From positions 16,304,100 to 16,368,099 of the forward strand of contig CANTUZ010000025.1 in assembly GCA_947846985.1 (NCBI GenBank): 64,000 nucleotides of DNA, written 5' to 3'. Each line of letters starts with the position of its first letter. Positions within the stretch are counted from its first letter, which is position 1. The translations under genes were made by a program, and so were the position numbers. Below are positions 34,741-49,091 of this stretch, piece by piece. Below the pieces are notes generated by a model. That model saw only the letters and a list, made by a program, of their open reading frames with translations. It was not told the origin of the DNA and did no database searches. Source of the DNA: Fratercula arctica (lineage: Eukaryota > Chordata > Aves > Charadriiformes > Alcidae).

Positions 34741-37616
34741 CACTGACCATGCAGCACATCGTCTAACTCTGCATTTGCCTCCAATCCATAATCAAAATAT
34801 GAATGACAACTTATTTTTAGTTCCACACATTCAGCTACAAGATGTCAGTGCATGCTACTCCAGGCTTATTTTACAGTCCACAGGAAGACAGGTATCACCA
34901 AAAGGTCATTTAGCTGGTCCTAAAATAAGTCATTGACCATAAAGGGAGCTAAGGGTAACTAGTTCAGTTGTCTCAAGATAAGCAAGATGAATTCCACCGT
35001 AACTATACTAGCATCACAGTTAATCATCGTTATTACATGGACCAACCAAGCACGGAGATGCACTGTGCCAGGATCCTGCCCTGAAGAGTTTACAACCTGA
35101 AAAGTGGGGCAGGTGAAGGAAAGAGAAAAAGGGGAATACATTAACATATAAGCAATGTGGTGTAAGTATGACAGAGCCATATTTTGGGAGAATGTCTTCT
35201 TAAACTAAGATGCAATTATTCTGTTTGTATTCCTCCCATCTCCTCTGAAGGAGAAGGAGCAGAGAAGTGACTACAGTTCCAAGAAGAGAACCATGCAGAA
35301 CAGTTCCTTAGAGAACTATGAGGAGAGGAACCAAGATGTCTTAATTTGACAAGCTCTGTAGAAATTGTCATCCCGGTAATCAAGAAAAATGTAAAAGCTA
35401 CAATGAAGAGCATTCAGTGGATGAAGAAAAGACAGTCAAATCAGGTTTTTTGACAAAGGCATAAAGCAAAGCACAGAAGGAACATGAATATTTTTTTCCA
35501 AAAAATATTTTTTCAGAAAAATATTTTGAGACTGTTTTCATTGCTGTGATTACAACTGCAAACAGGAATCACATCCAGTGAACCAACATTCACTTAAGAT
35601 TTAATGTGGTATTTGAGAATCTGCAAAAGTGCAGGGGGCAAAAAATGTAAAAAAAGTAATTAAGATAACAATGAAAATGTTAATAAGAAGCAGACTTGAA
35701 GAGTTGTCAGCTTCACAATATGATTTTTACTCTACTTTCCTTTGCTTATTATTACTTTCGAACTACAATCAAGTTATTGTAATACCACTGAATGATGGAA
35801 ACCTTGCCAACTACTTAAAAATTGACACATTTTCTGTTGCACTGAACATTCCCAGAAGACATTTCCCCTCATTTTAATACAAAATCCTGTCAGATCCACA
35901 GACCTGAAAAAAAAAATGTGCAAAGGATATGTAGCTGTAATAGACCTCCCCCAACTAGTCAACTTTGGAATAAAAGATGATCAAAAAAGAATCAACGATC
36001 CAGTGCTAGATTAATGCAAATATCTACCTGTTTGCAAGTGTACTTTTTGATTAAACTGGCATACATCAAGTACAATTAGAAAGGTTATTTATAACTAAGA
36101 AATAAATAATTCTGCATTTTAATGAGGGTGACAATTACAGCCAACAGATGCTAATTAACATTAACCCTTTTGCACTGCAAGTCAGAATTTCCCAATATGA
36201 TTTTCATCGTCAGCAATGGACACACCAAAACTGTTATCGCAAAGCAGCTATTAGGTTGACTGCTTTGACAAAAATAGGTGTTCCTGTTACACACAGAAAA
36301 GAAAAAGAAGCTGATGACGTGTTAAATTTGATAACCTCAGATGTAAATATAGAATGTCATTTCAAAATTTACTTGATGTCTACAACAGAAAATATAATCA
36401 TGGCTTATCATTTTCATGTCTGAACTCAATTCCAAGTTTCCCAAGAGCCAGGCTTCACAGGTGAAATCTGATTTCAACACAAGCTTGAAAATTCCTATTG
36501 TTAAATTTGGTTTTGATCCCAGTCCTGGGTTTACATATACTTTTCACCCCTGAGATTTCAAAGCTTTTAGTGGTCGCAACCGAACAGCATAGATAAGGAG
36601 TAGTGTTTGCCCGGTCTGTGTCAGTTTCTGAAGTAAAACTCTGGAGCAAGTACTGAAGATAGGAACAATTACTACTGATTGATCTCCTACTGTAGCATAG
36701 CCTTGTTGCAATTTTTTTTCTTACATAGAGTATCAAGAAAATTTTGGTGCTCAAAACCACTGAATTTTAAATCCTAATCTTCCAAAATTGCTCTAATGTA
36801 TTTCTACTCATTGATTAAAATTTTCTCTGTAAAATAAATGCCAAGTCTATAATAACTGTTGACCTAATTAAACACTTCTATTTCTGATAGCCACAATCCT
36901 CTAAAAGAGAGATGATTTAGATTTGCTATGCACGTCTTCCCAAAAAGAGAAGTTATCTCTGTTTTAGCCTCTCAGCCATTGTCTTTTCAGACAGAAGCAC
37001 TAGAAAACTATCTAACAGCCTCTTTTCATACTGGTCTTTAACAGGAAGAAAGACCTGGTCCAAACACCATGAGAGGCACAAGATCATAATGTAGCCAGTA
37101 AATAAAGTCTCTACAAGAGTGCTGAGGTGCTCACCATCTGGGTTAGGCAATTACAATGGGATCAATGTCGAATGAGAAGGCAAAAAAGGAGAATTGTGAG
37201 CACTAAGCAAATAAACCCATAATACACTTCTTACAAAGCACTGTAAAATTCACATTAATTTTGTAAGTATGAGATAGATGGGTTATTTCTACATACAGAG
37301 GTGCCCAACTAAAATCAAGATAAGTGATATTAATGTCTTATGATCAGTATTATTGAACCTCGAAAGCAATAAACTATGAGTCAATAAATATTAAATTTGC
37401 AACATAGTTAACATTCTTCTACTGTCTCTGGCACTTATTACACATTGTAACCACAAGTCTACAATACATTATTCATATTTGGGGTGTCACTGAGTGATGC
37501 ATTGCTGTAAGAGAGGCTGTCCTTTAAATAAATCAACAAATAAAAATGAAAATGCTAACATTTTCAGCCACAACTTTTTCTATCTTGAATGGGGAATGAA
37601 AATTTCACATTATATC
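34741..37616. other. No gene seen
   Basis: AT-rich sequence with short open frames lacking recognisable domains (for example 36148-36423 plus, 36455-36760 minus). No repeat ends recognised. Confidence 0.45.
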
Positions 37617-38137
37617 TGTAAGAAAGGCAGGTATTGTTTTTGCAAAGGAGAAAAGCCATTTCCATCAGAGGTGACATGATAAGGGAATGACTAGACAAAG
37701 AGGCTCCAGCAAAAGCTTGTAGAACATCTCTTATCACACAGACAAAAGGACGAACTGATTCATATCCGATTAGTGACTAGAAGGGTAGTCAAACATTTAA
37801 CCAGGGCTAACAACATTGAGCAATTTTGCCAAAACGGAAAGAAATAAACTAGTCAGATAATCCCTTTAGGTGTAACATAAGGAGAAGTAAACAGAGGCAA
37901 GACATCTGGGAAGGATTTTAGGCACTCCGGACAGACTGTGAACCCTGGAATACCTAACCAATGGGAAACAGGGGAGGGAAAATTCAGCCAGGATTAGGAA
38001 ATAAATAGGTGTGTTTCAAGAAACAAAAGTGTGCCTACTTGCTAGGTCACCCGTTCTTGCAAGAATGTTCAAATAAAATGTGCTTCGTATCGTTCACTGC
38101 CTGAGCCGTTGTTATTGGATAAGGAGCATTTCTCACA
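37617..38137 (+). mobile_element. Solo LTR, class I type (521 bp)
   Basis: It begins TGTAAGA and ends TCTCACA, imperfect inverted termini, and is flanked by a 4 bp duplication 'tatc' (37613-37616 and 38138-38141), which is typical of gammaretrovirus-like elements. An AATAAA poly(A) signal lies at 38072-38077, followed by a GT-rich stretch. No internal retroviral sequence is present, so it is a recombination product of a full provirus. Confidence 0.75.
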
Positions 38138-41100
38138 TATCGACAGCCAGCAGAGAGAACAATTAACAACCTACACTGTGAATAAGAGATTAATTTTCCA
38201 GTGTCTGGTTTTATCACTTCCATATGGAACTATATTGGACTTTTTGTGCTGCTGGCTTTCTCAGGGAGTAGGCAAAACTTGCGTCTCCTACCACGTTCAG
38301 CACCTAACTCATCATCCTACTCCAAACATGCTTTTAACCCCTTTAAATGTTCTTAAGTTAGATCTGGAATGAAAGCTTTCTCGTCCTTGTCCTCCTTTTG
38401 AAACTTGAAGGAGGGGGGGGGAATCTATTTCTTTGAAAGTGCTTGGTTAGACTCTACAGGAGAAGGAGCTTCATAGTATCGTCTTAAGAGCAGAATCATA
38501 TTTAAGCATCCAACATGCACAGATCTGAAAGGCAACTACTGCACAAGTAAGGCAAAAGCTTAAATCTCATCACTGTCGTATTTCCTAACACTCAGCATAA
38601 CAGACCTACTCTAGACTATTCCAGTGTGCATTATTAAGTATACAACTCTGCACATTATATTTTACATTAATTTGCTTAAAAGTCCCTGAATACACATTCA
38701 CCTGAGATGTGCTGGGCAATTGGCTAAATAGTTTTGTTTTTAAAATGTCCCTAAACACGAATTTACACAATACAATCTGTTTATAAAAACTCCAACAGGC
38801 CACTGTAGTCTAACAGATAATAATATAGCTCAAATATAGTATTCATATTGCAGGAACTTCTAAATCACTTATTTTAATGGCTACAGGAAACTTTACTCCA
38901 AGACAATGCATTCAGCTAGCATTAAAGCTCTGATTTTACTGCAACAAGAAAACACAGGCTTAATGCTGAAATCCCAGGCTATCACTCAATCCCTTAATTT
39001 ACCTAACTGTTCTTAAATTCACTTCTTAGATGCCCAAAGTGAAAAATGTTACAGGAGAATTATCTGTTTCCATGGTGAGCAGAACAACCTTTGCCTGTGC
39101 CTTTTTAAGTGCTTCATTATCTGCAGTGTTATAGGACTTACTGTGCCAAACTCAACACTGCAACTGTTTCTGTGGGGGGAGAGCCTGACAATTGCACCAG
39201 GGTTGTAATCAAATTAAATGGTCTCTCACAAGGTACAATTTACAATACTTTTTTTTTAAAAAAAGAATAGCTTAATATTTTGATTTAGAGCAGTTTCATT
39301 TCTGTTTTGCAACAGAACACTTGTTTTGCTGAAATCAGTACCTGATTATACCTAAGGTAAGATCTAGTTTATGTAAAAACTTCTTCATTACTAAATGAAA
39401 GCATACAAATGCCACTACCTCCCCTTTCCAGCTCACAGACAAACACCAGAATCTTTCTTCTAGGCAAACAACAGTTATGGAAAACATGTCCCTGGTCACC
39501 AAAAAGGTAATGTTTAAAATTGTCAGAGGAACTATACTTTAAGGGTAAGGAACAAACTTACTCTTCCAAATTTGCCCAGCCCCAACCTTGCCTGTGATTT
39601 TTTTCTCTGAATACATCGGCTTTGATCTAGATAAATAAGTACATGGAGTAGAAAAGCTTTCCAATCCTGCTGTGAACATAATTTCAAGGAGCTCAGGCAG
39701 GTGTAGACACTTGGCTTAAGAACATTGGATAACCAAACATGCAATGCTTAGCTGTATTAAGAAAAGCAGCGACAGGCATGCATAGAAGCATGATGGGCAA
39801 ACAAATCCACTATTAGCCCAAATCAGGATGCCAGATAAAGAAATGCTATTTTTCTTTCAGAGATATCACTGAAACCACCTTGTGCACATTCATTCTGCAA
39901 GTCTGGTCCTTCTACAGGTCTAGCACTAAGGCTCTCAAACCACACACCTTTACCTCCTAGGGACACATTTCTTGTCCCAGATATCATTCATTCTGAGAGA
40001 GAGAAGAAAGTAGGACTGCAGTGATTCTTCCTCAAACAGGAGGTAGCTGTAATACACTGAAGCCTCCATTTGAGCCCTGTCAAGACAGACTATCAAGCCA
40101 ATGCATCTTCTACGTGCCATGTCTGCTTATCTAGTCAGCCCTCCCCAGAAGCTGCATTAGCACTCTGATGCCTCGCCGCTGGCAAGGGAGCTTCTGTTGC
40201 TTTCCAACACCTTCTCCCTGGCAGACTTTCCACTGCTGCTACTGCCTGGTGCCAGGGTTTGTGCTAGTTAAAGCTGGCACAAACATGAGTTGAACTGAGT
40301 CCTATAAATTTAAAAAGCCAAAAGTAATTAGGTTTACACATACTGCTAAATAAATAAATTTGCTTTTAGGATAGGGCTTTGTGCTGCCAGTTTCAGGCCT
40401 GTGCCAACTGTTGTGGTTAAGCTGTTAACCCCCACAAATCACAAATTATAATGAACATGCTGACAAACCCTAACTTTAGTGTCACAAAAGCAGCAATAAT
40501 TCTCAATATTGATTAATTTAGTTAGTTAAACTCGCAGTCTAAGCTTATAACCATTCAGTGATAAATTGAGACTGACCTGCTGCCCAAGCAGGTTTTTTGA
40601 TGAAGGATAGGATCAGCTTTGGGTCCCCACAGAAATACTTGTCCATTCACCATTTTCAATTAGAGAAGGCCATGAGTAAGGGAAAGCACAACATGGCTGC
40701 TTAACCTGGTCAATTATACTTACAGCACCAACAGAGAGAAAGAAAGAGAGGAAGCGTGGGAGACAGCACCCCAGAAACACAGTTTTTTTCAAAATTTTGC
40801 AACAACTGGTAAAATAAAGGATGACAGCTAATCAGACTCCTTTTACTGATCACTTTATGTGATATGATTTCTAACAGCATATTTCAACAAATATTTTACT
40901 CCCCTCTGTGAAGAATGGACCATCAATCCTCTTGAATAAAATTCCTTTTTCTGAGCAGTTGTTCTATGATGTGAATAATTATATCTACTCCTCAGTGCTT
41001 CAATGGAATCTCAACTTATCACTATTAGACAGTATCAAGCAGTATCTTTACACACTCTTTATCTGATATTACCAGCTTGCAAAGGTAAACCTTGCTTCTA

Positions 41101-41949
41101 AGAGAAATGCTTAGGTAATCTTGTGGTTTCTGCTTGTTTAAACATATAGTTACTTGTGGGAAACAGTCCAATCCATCTCATTTCTTAAATCCTCCTAGAA
41201 TTATCATCCCTTCCTTCAGAAGAAAAAAAAAGTGTTTCCATAGCAAGTAAATACAAATTTGTCAATATTGATAGTGGGTTTTCACCTACTATATATCGCA
41301 AGTTCTCTCAGAAGATAGAAATAAACTGCCAGCTGCTGCCAAGAATACAGGGATGATATCAAGCATACATTTTTCTAGTCCACTGGGCCAAGAGAAGATT
41401 AAATTTGACTCAAGCCCTCTCCTCCAAGAAATATTTAACTCTTGTCATATGTTCTTGTCATCCCGCTGCACAAAGTCATCTAACTAGTGGTGTAAAAAAC
41501 AGTAAATTCATATTTCAATCTGCATCTACTTTGTTGCTTAACTAAAGATTTTATTATGAGAAAATTTGGGATATGATAAAGAAAAGCAAGGACTGTATGC
41601 TGTTTTTCTAGACACTTACTGCTAGAATTGTAATCCTGCCTAAAGAAGGCAAGTTGTTTTTATACTCGTAAGTGTAACAATGATGCTGCTTTCTGTTTCT
41701 TCATTGAAGCAGAAGTTATAATGCTCCTTTTCCAGTGCATTTAGTGCAGATATATAGTATAATCAGGAATTGCTGACTTAATGTGATTTTGTTGCTTGTC
41801 ATTAAACATAAAATAACTCTGGTACAAAATAATTTAAAAGAAATGCCATTTGATAAAGTATGGGGGTGGGGGCGAATACAGGGGGATTAAAAACTTCAAG
41901 TGGATTTAAAACCTAACAGGGGTCAACGTTTGACCATCCTCACTGACAG
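38138..41949. other. No gene seen
   Basis: AT-rich sequence. A G-run at 38411-38418 and various short A/T runs are present. No repeat ends or coding domains recognised. Confidence 0.45.
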
Positions 41950-42830
41950 TGAAAAATGTTTTCTGTATAGCTAATCAGAATTTCCTGAGTTGTAACTTTT
42001 TCCTGTTGTCTCTTGCTCTTTTGCTGATGACTTCCAAGAACAGTCTCATTCCCTCTTCTCTACACCCTCTCCTTAGCTAGCTGAAGAAAGCAGGAAGATC
42101 TGTGCTGAATCATCTCTTCTTAAAGCTGAATGTACCCAGCTTTCTCAGCCTCTCCCAGTAGTTCATATGCTCCAGCCCCTTGACTGTCCTGGTTGCCTCT
42201 GCTAGACTTCCTACAGTTTGCCAATGTTCTTCTTGCACTGTGGAGCCCCAAACTGGACATAGCACTCTACAGACACAGTCTCACCAGAGTTATCAGAGGG
42301 TAAGTGTCACTTCATCAACTTGATGACCACAATTTTGCTATTATGGCCCAGTATGAGGTTTCGTTACTTCATCACACAGGCACACTGCTGACTCATGTTC
42401 AACTTGCTGTTCAGAAGGTCACCCATTTCTTTTCTGGCAAAACTGCTTTCTAGGTCAGCACCCAGTTGGTCCTGTTACGTGAGATAGGTCCAACCCAGTT
42501 GAAGGAACTGGTATTTCCCTTTGTTGAACCTAAACAGGTCTCCGTCAAACCATTTTCCCAGCCTGTTAAGGTTCCTTGAATACTGGGCCCTGCCCTGCAG
42601 CATATTGACTGCTTCCCCAGTTGGTGTTGCCTGTAAACTTGCTGAAGGTGCATCCTGTCCTGCTGTCCAGGTTGTTAATGCTAAGCATTTAACCACTAGC
42701 AACTGGCTGTCAGCTGGACTGATGACAACCCTTTGAGGCTGGTGGTCCAGCCAGTTTTCCACCCATCTTCTACCTTTCACCCACCCATTTGAGAACTGGG
42801 TTTTATAGATAGGATTTAGTTAGACAACTT
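41950..42830 (-). mobile_element. Old, diverged CR1 fragment
   Basis: Minus-strand CR1-type text with heavy divergence. The frame at 42780-42475 keeps 'ENWLDHQPQRVVI' and 'RLGKWFDGDLFRFNKGKYQF', which correspond to the ORF2 regions around the catalytic block and after it. 42130-42200 carries the 'agcctctcccagtagttcatatgctcc' equivalent of the C-terminal region. The tail is eroded. It is much older than the CR1 copies at 32 and 43 kb. Confidence 0.75.
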
Positions 42831-43323
42831 GCATACAGGTAGTCAGGGGTAAGTGGAATAGGCAAATTAGGAGTAATCTGATCTACTACACAAAAGTCTG
42901 TGGGTTTGGGCTTTTTTAATCTAGCCTAATTAGCTCTATCCAATCAACATCACTTAACTAAACAGTAAGTATAGGGAAAACTACAAGTCTCAGCAAAATT
43001 TAAAATCAAATCAGTGTTTAGCTCTTTAAATAATCCTGTCACGCCTAAATATTTCTCAGCTCTGTGAACAGCAACATTATCTACCATCCATGCTGAAACA
43101 TGAAGCAACACAAGGTTGTAATTCCAGTTTCAACCCAAAATTTACAGATGTCCAAGGGATTAAGATTATTTAAAATACTACATTGATTTAAGATGTACAC
43201 AAATATATACAATATAGTAAACCCACATGTTTTAAGGTGTACTCTAGGGAGGCTAACAAAAAAAAGGGTTCTTATCACCCTGCTATAATGCATAGTGCTT
43301 CGGTACCATGCAGTGAAAAAAAA
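42831..43323. other. No gene seen
   Basis: AT-rich sequence between two CR1 fragments. Nothing recognisable. Confidence 0.45.
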
Positions 43324-43828
43324 TCACAGAATCACAGAATGGTTCAGGTTGGAAGGGACCTTAAAGATCATCTAGTTCCAACCCCCCTGCCACCTCCCAC
43401 TAGACCAGGCTGCTCAAAGCCCCATCCAGCCTGGCCTTGAACACTTCCAGGGATGGGGCATCCACAACCTCCCTCGGCAACCTGTTCCACTGCCTCACCA
43501 CCCTCACAGTAAAGAATTTCTCCCTGATATCCAACCTAAATCTGCCCTCTTTCAGTTTGAGGCCGTTACCCTGTGTCCTATCATTACACTCCCTGATAAA
43601 GAGTCCCTCCCCATCTCTCCTGTAGGCCCCCTTTAGGTACTGGAAGGACACTATAAGGTCTCCTCAGAGCCTTCTCTTCTCCAGGCTGAACAACCCCAAC
43701 TCTCTCAGCCTGTCCTCATAGCATAGATGCTCCAGCCCTCTGATCATCTTCATGGCCCTCTGCTGGACCCCCTCCAACAGGTCCATGTCCTTGTTCTGCT
43801 GAGGACTCCAGAGCTGGACGCAATCTCA
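43324..43828 (-). mobile_element. CR1 LINE 3' fragment
   Basis: Minus strand, with its tail at 43324-43341 ('tcacagaatcacagaat'). The open frame at 43651-43400 gives the ORF2 C-terminus ('[16 protein letters not shown]', '[16 protein letters not shown]'). The 5' truncation is at about 43828. It is short of the usual '...cagggacacctcccact' spacing by a small deletion near 43390. Confidence 0.92.
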
Positions 43829-44321
43829 CCTAACAAAGAATTAATTATCAGTGAAAGAACGCTTAGAAATATCATGGGGATATATGTTGATTGTGTGTCC
43901 CTGGTAACTTGATAGTGTGCCAATCCATGATGAGAAGAGTGGATATGCATATAAAGACTGGAAGCCTCTTGCTTAGACTTTTGGCTTTATGATGGAATAC
44001 AAGATATTTAGAAATCATTTCACATGATAGTGGAATGAGGCTGCTGGATTTTAAGAAACTAATACCAAAGTAATAAAACCTGGTAAGCATGGTAGAATAC
44101 ATTCAATTCCTAATACGAGAAAAGGATGGCACACTGTCAACATACTACATTCATAGCAAAGTAGATGTATTTCTCAGAAAAAGAAAATATATGGACTCAG
44201 AAGTGGCCAATACAACCTCAAGGGGACTGTTCAAAGACCCAAGTTTGAAAATATTACCATGGCTAGAAATGGAAAACAAGAAAAGGAACTAAGTAGGAAT
44301 ATACTAAGGCTGTTTGTCTAC
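43829..44321. other. No gene seen
   Basis: AT-rich sequence between a CR1 fragment and a solo LTR. Nothing recognisable. Confidence 0.45.
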
Positions 44322-44663
44322 TGTCGTGGTTTGGCCTCAGATGGCAACAAAGAACCACGTCTCGCTCGCTCAGCACTTCCCGGTACAGGAAGGATCAAAA
44401 AAAAAAAAAAAAGGCAAAACTCTTGGGTTGAGACAAAGGCAGTTTAACAGAACAGCAAAGGGAACAAGAAAACAACAACAATAACACCGACAGAGAAATA
44501 TACAAACGCGATTACGGAACCGCCGCTCCCCGCCGGTCCGGCCCCGAGACCCACCAGCCCGCTCCGAACCCAACTGCTCGCCCCCTCCCTCCTTTTAATC
44601 TCAGGGTGGGCGTGGCTCCCATGGCATGGAATACTTAACCCTGTCCCTGCCGGAACCAGGACA
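44322..44663 (-). mobile_element. Solo LTR of the short ERVL-like family (342 bp)
   Basis: TGTC...GACA ends with a perfect 5 bp duplication 'tctac' (44317-44321 and 44664-44668). It is the same family as 60952-61266 and the LTR stub at 63036, sharing 'tggcaacaaagaaccacgt' near one end and 'cggaaccaggaca' at the other. An A-run of 17 at 44398-44414 lies inside it. Confidence 0.9.
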
Positions 44664-47236
44664 TCTACACAGACATAAAGCAGGGGTAGCAAGAAATCCT
44701 GTATAAGTGCATATATAAACAAAAAAATGTTTAAAAATACATTTTGAAAAAGGCATGCAAGTCGACTGAGGGAAATGAAAAACCAAAGAGCAAGTAGGTC
44801 TATGAATATACAAACAAGATTAAATCAATAATGATACTAAAATGGCCAAACTACTAATAATTTTAAAATATACTATGAGAAAAAAATAAGAAAAGGAATA
44901 TTAGCAAGTAGGAGATAATGAAGACCATGTTGATGTATAATACCTGCCTATATAAAGCTGATGAAAATAAATTATCAGGGGGAAAAAAAGGTACAAATTC
45001 TTTAGCCTGAAGGATATATATTTGAATTTATGAAGTGACTGGTAATTATTTATGAAAAGTCATAGAGAACTGGGGTGATAAAAATGACAGCAAATTAATT
45101 AGATTTGCAGGTGTTAGAAGACAGTATGAGACTGGAGACCTTGCAGTTGATCTAGAGAAGCAAGAAACATGGAAAAAGAAGAGACACATTCACCCTTGAA
45201 AAAAAAAAAGGGTCATATATGGTGTGCTAATCTAAATCCTGACACCAATGGAGAGAACCTGGAGTAGCAAAGAACAGGAAAAAACAAACTAGATGTAAGC
45301 TTGCAAGGCAAGCTACTCCCAAAGCAATTATAGATGTCTTCTAAATGCTAATGTTAAGAATACTATTTTTAGTTTGGTTAACTTGGTTTATGAATGATTT
45401 AAAGTAGATTAAAGACTCATTTGAGAAAATTCAAATAGCTGTATATTTTTGCTTGAGAAACAGACAACTAAAACGTGAAGAAAGTGGGTAAATACAGCAG
45501 ACTACATTTTGAAAGTGTAAACGCTAAGAATGAAGAAATAGAGTTGAGGCTGGTTCAAGCAGTAATGGGATGAAAGTAAGCAAAGGGAAATCTAGGTTGA
45601 TAATCATGAAAGAAATCTTTATGAATTGAATACTACTAATATTCATAATACTTAACATTTATATAGTATTTCACATCTTTAAAGCGCTTCACTAGTATTA
45701 ACTAATTGCTCTATTCGATTGTAGGGAAGAGTCTTCCCTCAAGGGAAGAAGTTCCAGATCCTGAATCCCTAAGAACCTACATTAGAAAACCTACTGAAAA
45801 ACAAGCACTATCTAGAAAAATCAGCCCCTGGAAAAGTACAGATTCTATGAGCTAAAATAATTTTCCTTCTCTGGCTTTTTCTTTTACATATGGAAAGGAA
45901 AGCTATGCATGCTATACAACATCATGCAGATGCTCTGTCCCCCAAAGACATACAAAGGGAAAAATAGCTCCTTCTTTGTTTCAATGCAGAGATACTTCAG
46001 GTAGGGTGTGAAGAGGAAGAAAACAGAAATGTAGAGAAGTGCCCAATATTGCAGAATGCAATGGATAGAATCTAGTTTGGTTTCCCATCCCAAAAGCAAA
46101 ATTTTGCAGGGCAGAAAGGAAGAGAAACACACATTTCTGTACTCCAGTGCTTTTTAACTAGACAAGTTGTTAGATTTTAGTACAAATTGACATAGCTGCT
46201 GGTAACACCAGTAAAAACAATTTATTGCTGAAAAGATCTGAGTTGAGGATTGCTTCATCTGCTTAAAGTTTTGCTGGTAAAACTAAAAAAGTTTGGCTAC
46301 AAGGCACAAACACCTGCTAAAGCACAGGAATAAAAATTAAGGAGCAAACAGAAATAGGACACAAAAAAGCAACAGTGAGAGAATAAAAGCTGATTGCCTA
46401 AGCTGATTCAGTAAGCTTCTACCCTGAAAAGAGAGCAGAAGTGCCCCTTTCACTCCACGAGGTGATGGGACCAGGTTAACAATGCTCTTCTCCCCATTAC
46501 TAAACATCTGCAGGGAAAAAGGAAAAGTGGGTTTATTAGGAAATCACCCTTTCCAAACTCACTGCACTTATAGGAAGTGAGCAGTCCTGTGGGCGGTAAA
46601 GCCTTCCACCATTCCAGCATGAGAATTGTTTCCTGATTAATCATTTTATGTTCTCAAAAAAAAAATATCTAAGAACACAAAGGTAGTTGAACAAGACAAC
46701 ACTAAAATCTGGTACAACTGTCTATGTTGCTGTGGAGGGACACTATCATGAGTTGCACTGTCCCACAGATACACCCACCGTTCCCAGTGGTACAGGGAGA
46801 TTATATAGTGAGCCCAAAGGCCCACATCAGCACTGGCACTCCACTAAGGTGTGCTTGGAGAGAGTCTCCATCCTGAAGAATATACAATTTAAATAGACAA
46901 GACAGATCAAGGCATGAGAAAAACAAACCTCTGTAGCAATAGATTAATATCTGACTGTGAAGAAGTTTTCAGTGGATATGTTTCTGTGTACAGTATCCCG
47001 CACTGCGGTTTTCTGACCAAAAGGACACCTTAAGGTATGTGGCTAAATAACATAATTTCATGCCTCAAAATGTCATCTTCTTGACTTCATTCCCCTTTCC
47101 CACATCACATGGCTTAACTAGAGCTCAGGTAAATGCACTGCAGTAGGGGGTTCACTTCATATTGACACAACAGATACTGAACACTGTCCGAGACAGACCC
47201 CCAGGCTTGCTGGCTCAGCACTCTGACACATTAAGG
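44664..47236. other. No gene seen; possible ancient SINE trace
   Basis: AT-rich sequence. At 45648-45710 the string 'taacatttatatagtatttc' followed by 'aaagcgcttcac' resembles an old amniote interspersed repeat that I cannot name. The rest has no repeat ends or domains. Confidence 0.4.
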
Positions 47237-47964
47237 TGTCGTGGTTTTGGCCAAATCGACCAATGGCCGGCAACAGATGCTCTTCCCCCACCTCTCACAC
47301 ATGGAGAGGAGGAGGAGAGATAAAGAGATTTATGAGTTTAGAAGGAACTAAACTAATGAAAATATTAATAAAAAAATAAAAAGGAAATAACGAAATAGAT
47401 ACAGTATATACAAAACCATATAAAGCTCCCAGGATGACGTCACTGGCAGGCACTGGGGAAGTTCCAGACTGGACTCAGCAACGGGTGGGAACTGGGTTCC
47501 AGAGCTGGAGTCAGGAACACACACATCGGGATCAAAGGCAGATGAACAGACAGGGTCCTCCTCCGGTATCAGCCATTGAAGAAAGAGGGCTGACCCTTTG
47601 ATCCCTCAGCTTTTATACTGAGCATGGGGCAGATGGGATGGAATACCCCTGTTGGTCAACTCTGGGTCACCTGTCCTGTCCGCTCCTCCCTGCAGGTGGG
47701 ACCCCTCTACGCTTTTCCATTTCTGACCCTCCAGTGGGGCAAATAACAAAATTAGCTGACCTTGGTTGTTATAGCAATAAGTATAAGCAAGAGCCTCTCT
47801 GCGTACCATTCCTTGGCACAAACTGTAAACATTGGTCTTATCACTCTGAGAACGAAGCATTTTCTGCATGATATGCTGTTAATTTCAGAGCGTTAGAAGA
47901 GGCCTAGCTAAGAAGTAAAATTACTGAACAGAAAGTTGCTTCTCTTTTGCCTTAAGCCAGGACA
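47237..47964 (-). mobile_element. Solo LTR of the long ERVL-like family (728 bp)
   Basis: TGTC...GACA ends with a 5 bp duplication 'taagg' (47232-47236 and 47965-47969). Same family, length and orientation as the 3' LTR at 19924-20652. The TATA-like 'ttttatactgagc' lies at about 47611. No internal sequence is present. Confidence 0.92.
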
Positions 47965-48266
47965 TAAGGCAAATACCATATTTTTATAAATTTCACCACA
48001 GAAAGCAATGTTAGCATCCCTCATTTTACTTTTGCGAGATGTTACATAATTGCTTCCTAATAAAAAAATAAATTCTGAAGGAGAAATCCCAGGTCAGCAA
48101 CAGATGGGAAGATACAGCAGAAGCAAGGACAGACAGCTAAGTCCCGAGTTAACTAGAATTAAGAAACTTGACATTGTGCCCTTGTGATCCTCAAAGACGG
48201 AAAAAACACTTTACAAGTATGCGTGTATGCTTGTTAAAGGAGTCAAAAAATATAACAGAGGGAAGC

Positions 48267-49086
48267 TGAATGGGAGCACCTGGCTAAACCGGTTTCAGAA
48301 CACAAAAGGTGAGATGCAGGGAGTTGTCATTCGACTCAGCTCCATCTCGACTCGGCAGCCGCTTATTGATTGCTATCTATGCAGAGATAACTTGGGGGGA
48401 GCTGTGGAAATGGCTCAGCCCGGGGTGGTCTCAACACTGCATTACAATAAGAACCGAAATCAGAACTGAAACCCGAATGGTGCCTTTAACAAACAAAATG
48501 CCCCGAGTCCCGACCCACCACTATTCAGTGAGTGTGAGTACCAGACATCACAAAATAAACATTGCTACCTAAGGGGCCATCAAACCACCAGAGATAACCA
48601 TCCCAGATAGTGTAATCCATTCAAGCACAGTCCCGGAAAAAGGATATTTAAGTCCAAAGTTTTGGGGAGAAAAACGGGGAGTCTTCCAAAGATACAGCTA
48701 GCCTGTAGGAGATTCTGCCCCCCTTGTCCAGGACGCTGTGCAAGGTAACTTCCCGGGATTGAGTGGCCTTAACTGAGAGAGAGAGGGTAAGTGATTTAAT
48801 AACATACGTATGATGTCTAGCATGCTCTAAGATCGTGATTTGTGCACTCGTTTAAGGTATTCATATCTAGCGCGCTGATGGTTTGTGTTGTTACTTTTCG
48901 GATCACTTGTTAGGTGGTAATAGTGTATTCTGTGAATTGTTTTGTTCTTTTCCCCTGAAATTGCAATAGTGCGTTCTTCCATTGTATCCATAAGAACTTA
49001 CAATAGTGGCGTATCGGACCTGTGAGTGAAGTCCAAATAAATTGTTAATTTGAACCTCTCAGTGAAGTCTTTTTCTCTCTGTCACA
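48267..49086 (+). mobile_element. Solo LTR of a third family (820 bp)
   Basis: It begins TGAATGGG and ends CTGTCACA, with a 5 bp duplication 'gaagc' (48262-48266 and 49087-49091). A TATA-like 'ggatatttaag' lies at about 48642, and AATAAA at about 49036 is followed by a T/C-rich end. It resembles other avian class I LTRs, but I would not name the family. Confidence 0.75.
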
Positions 49087-49091
49087 GAAGC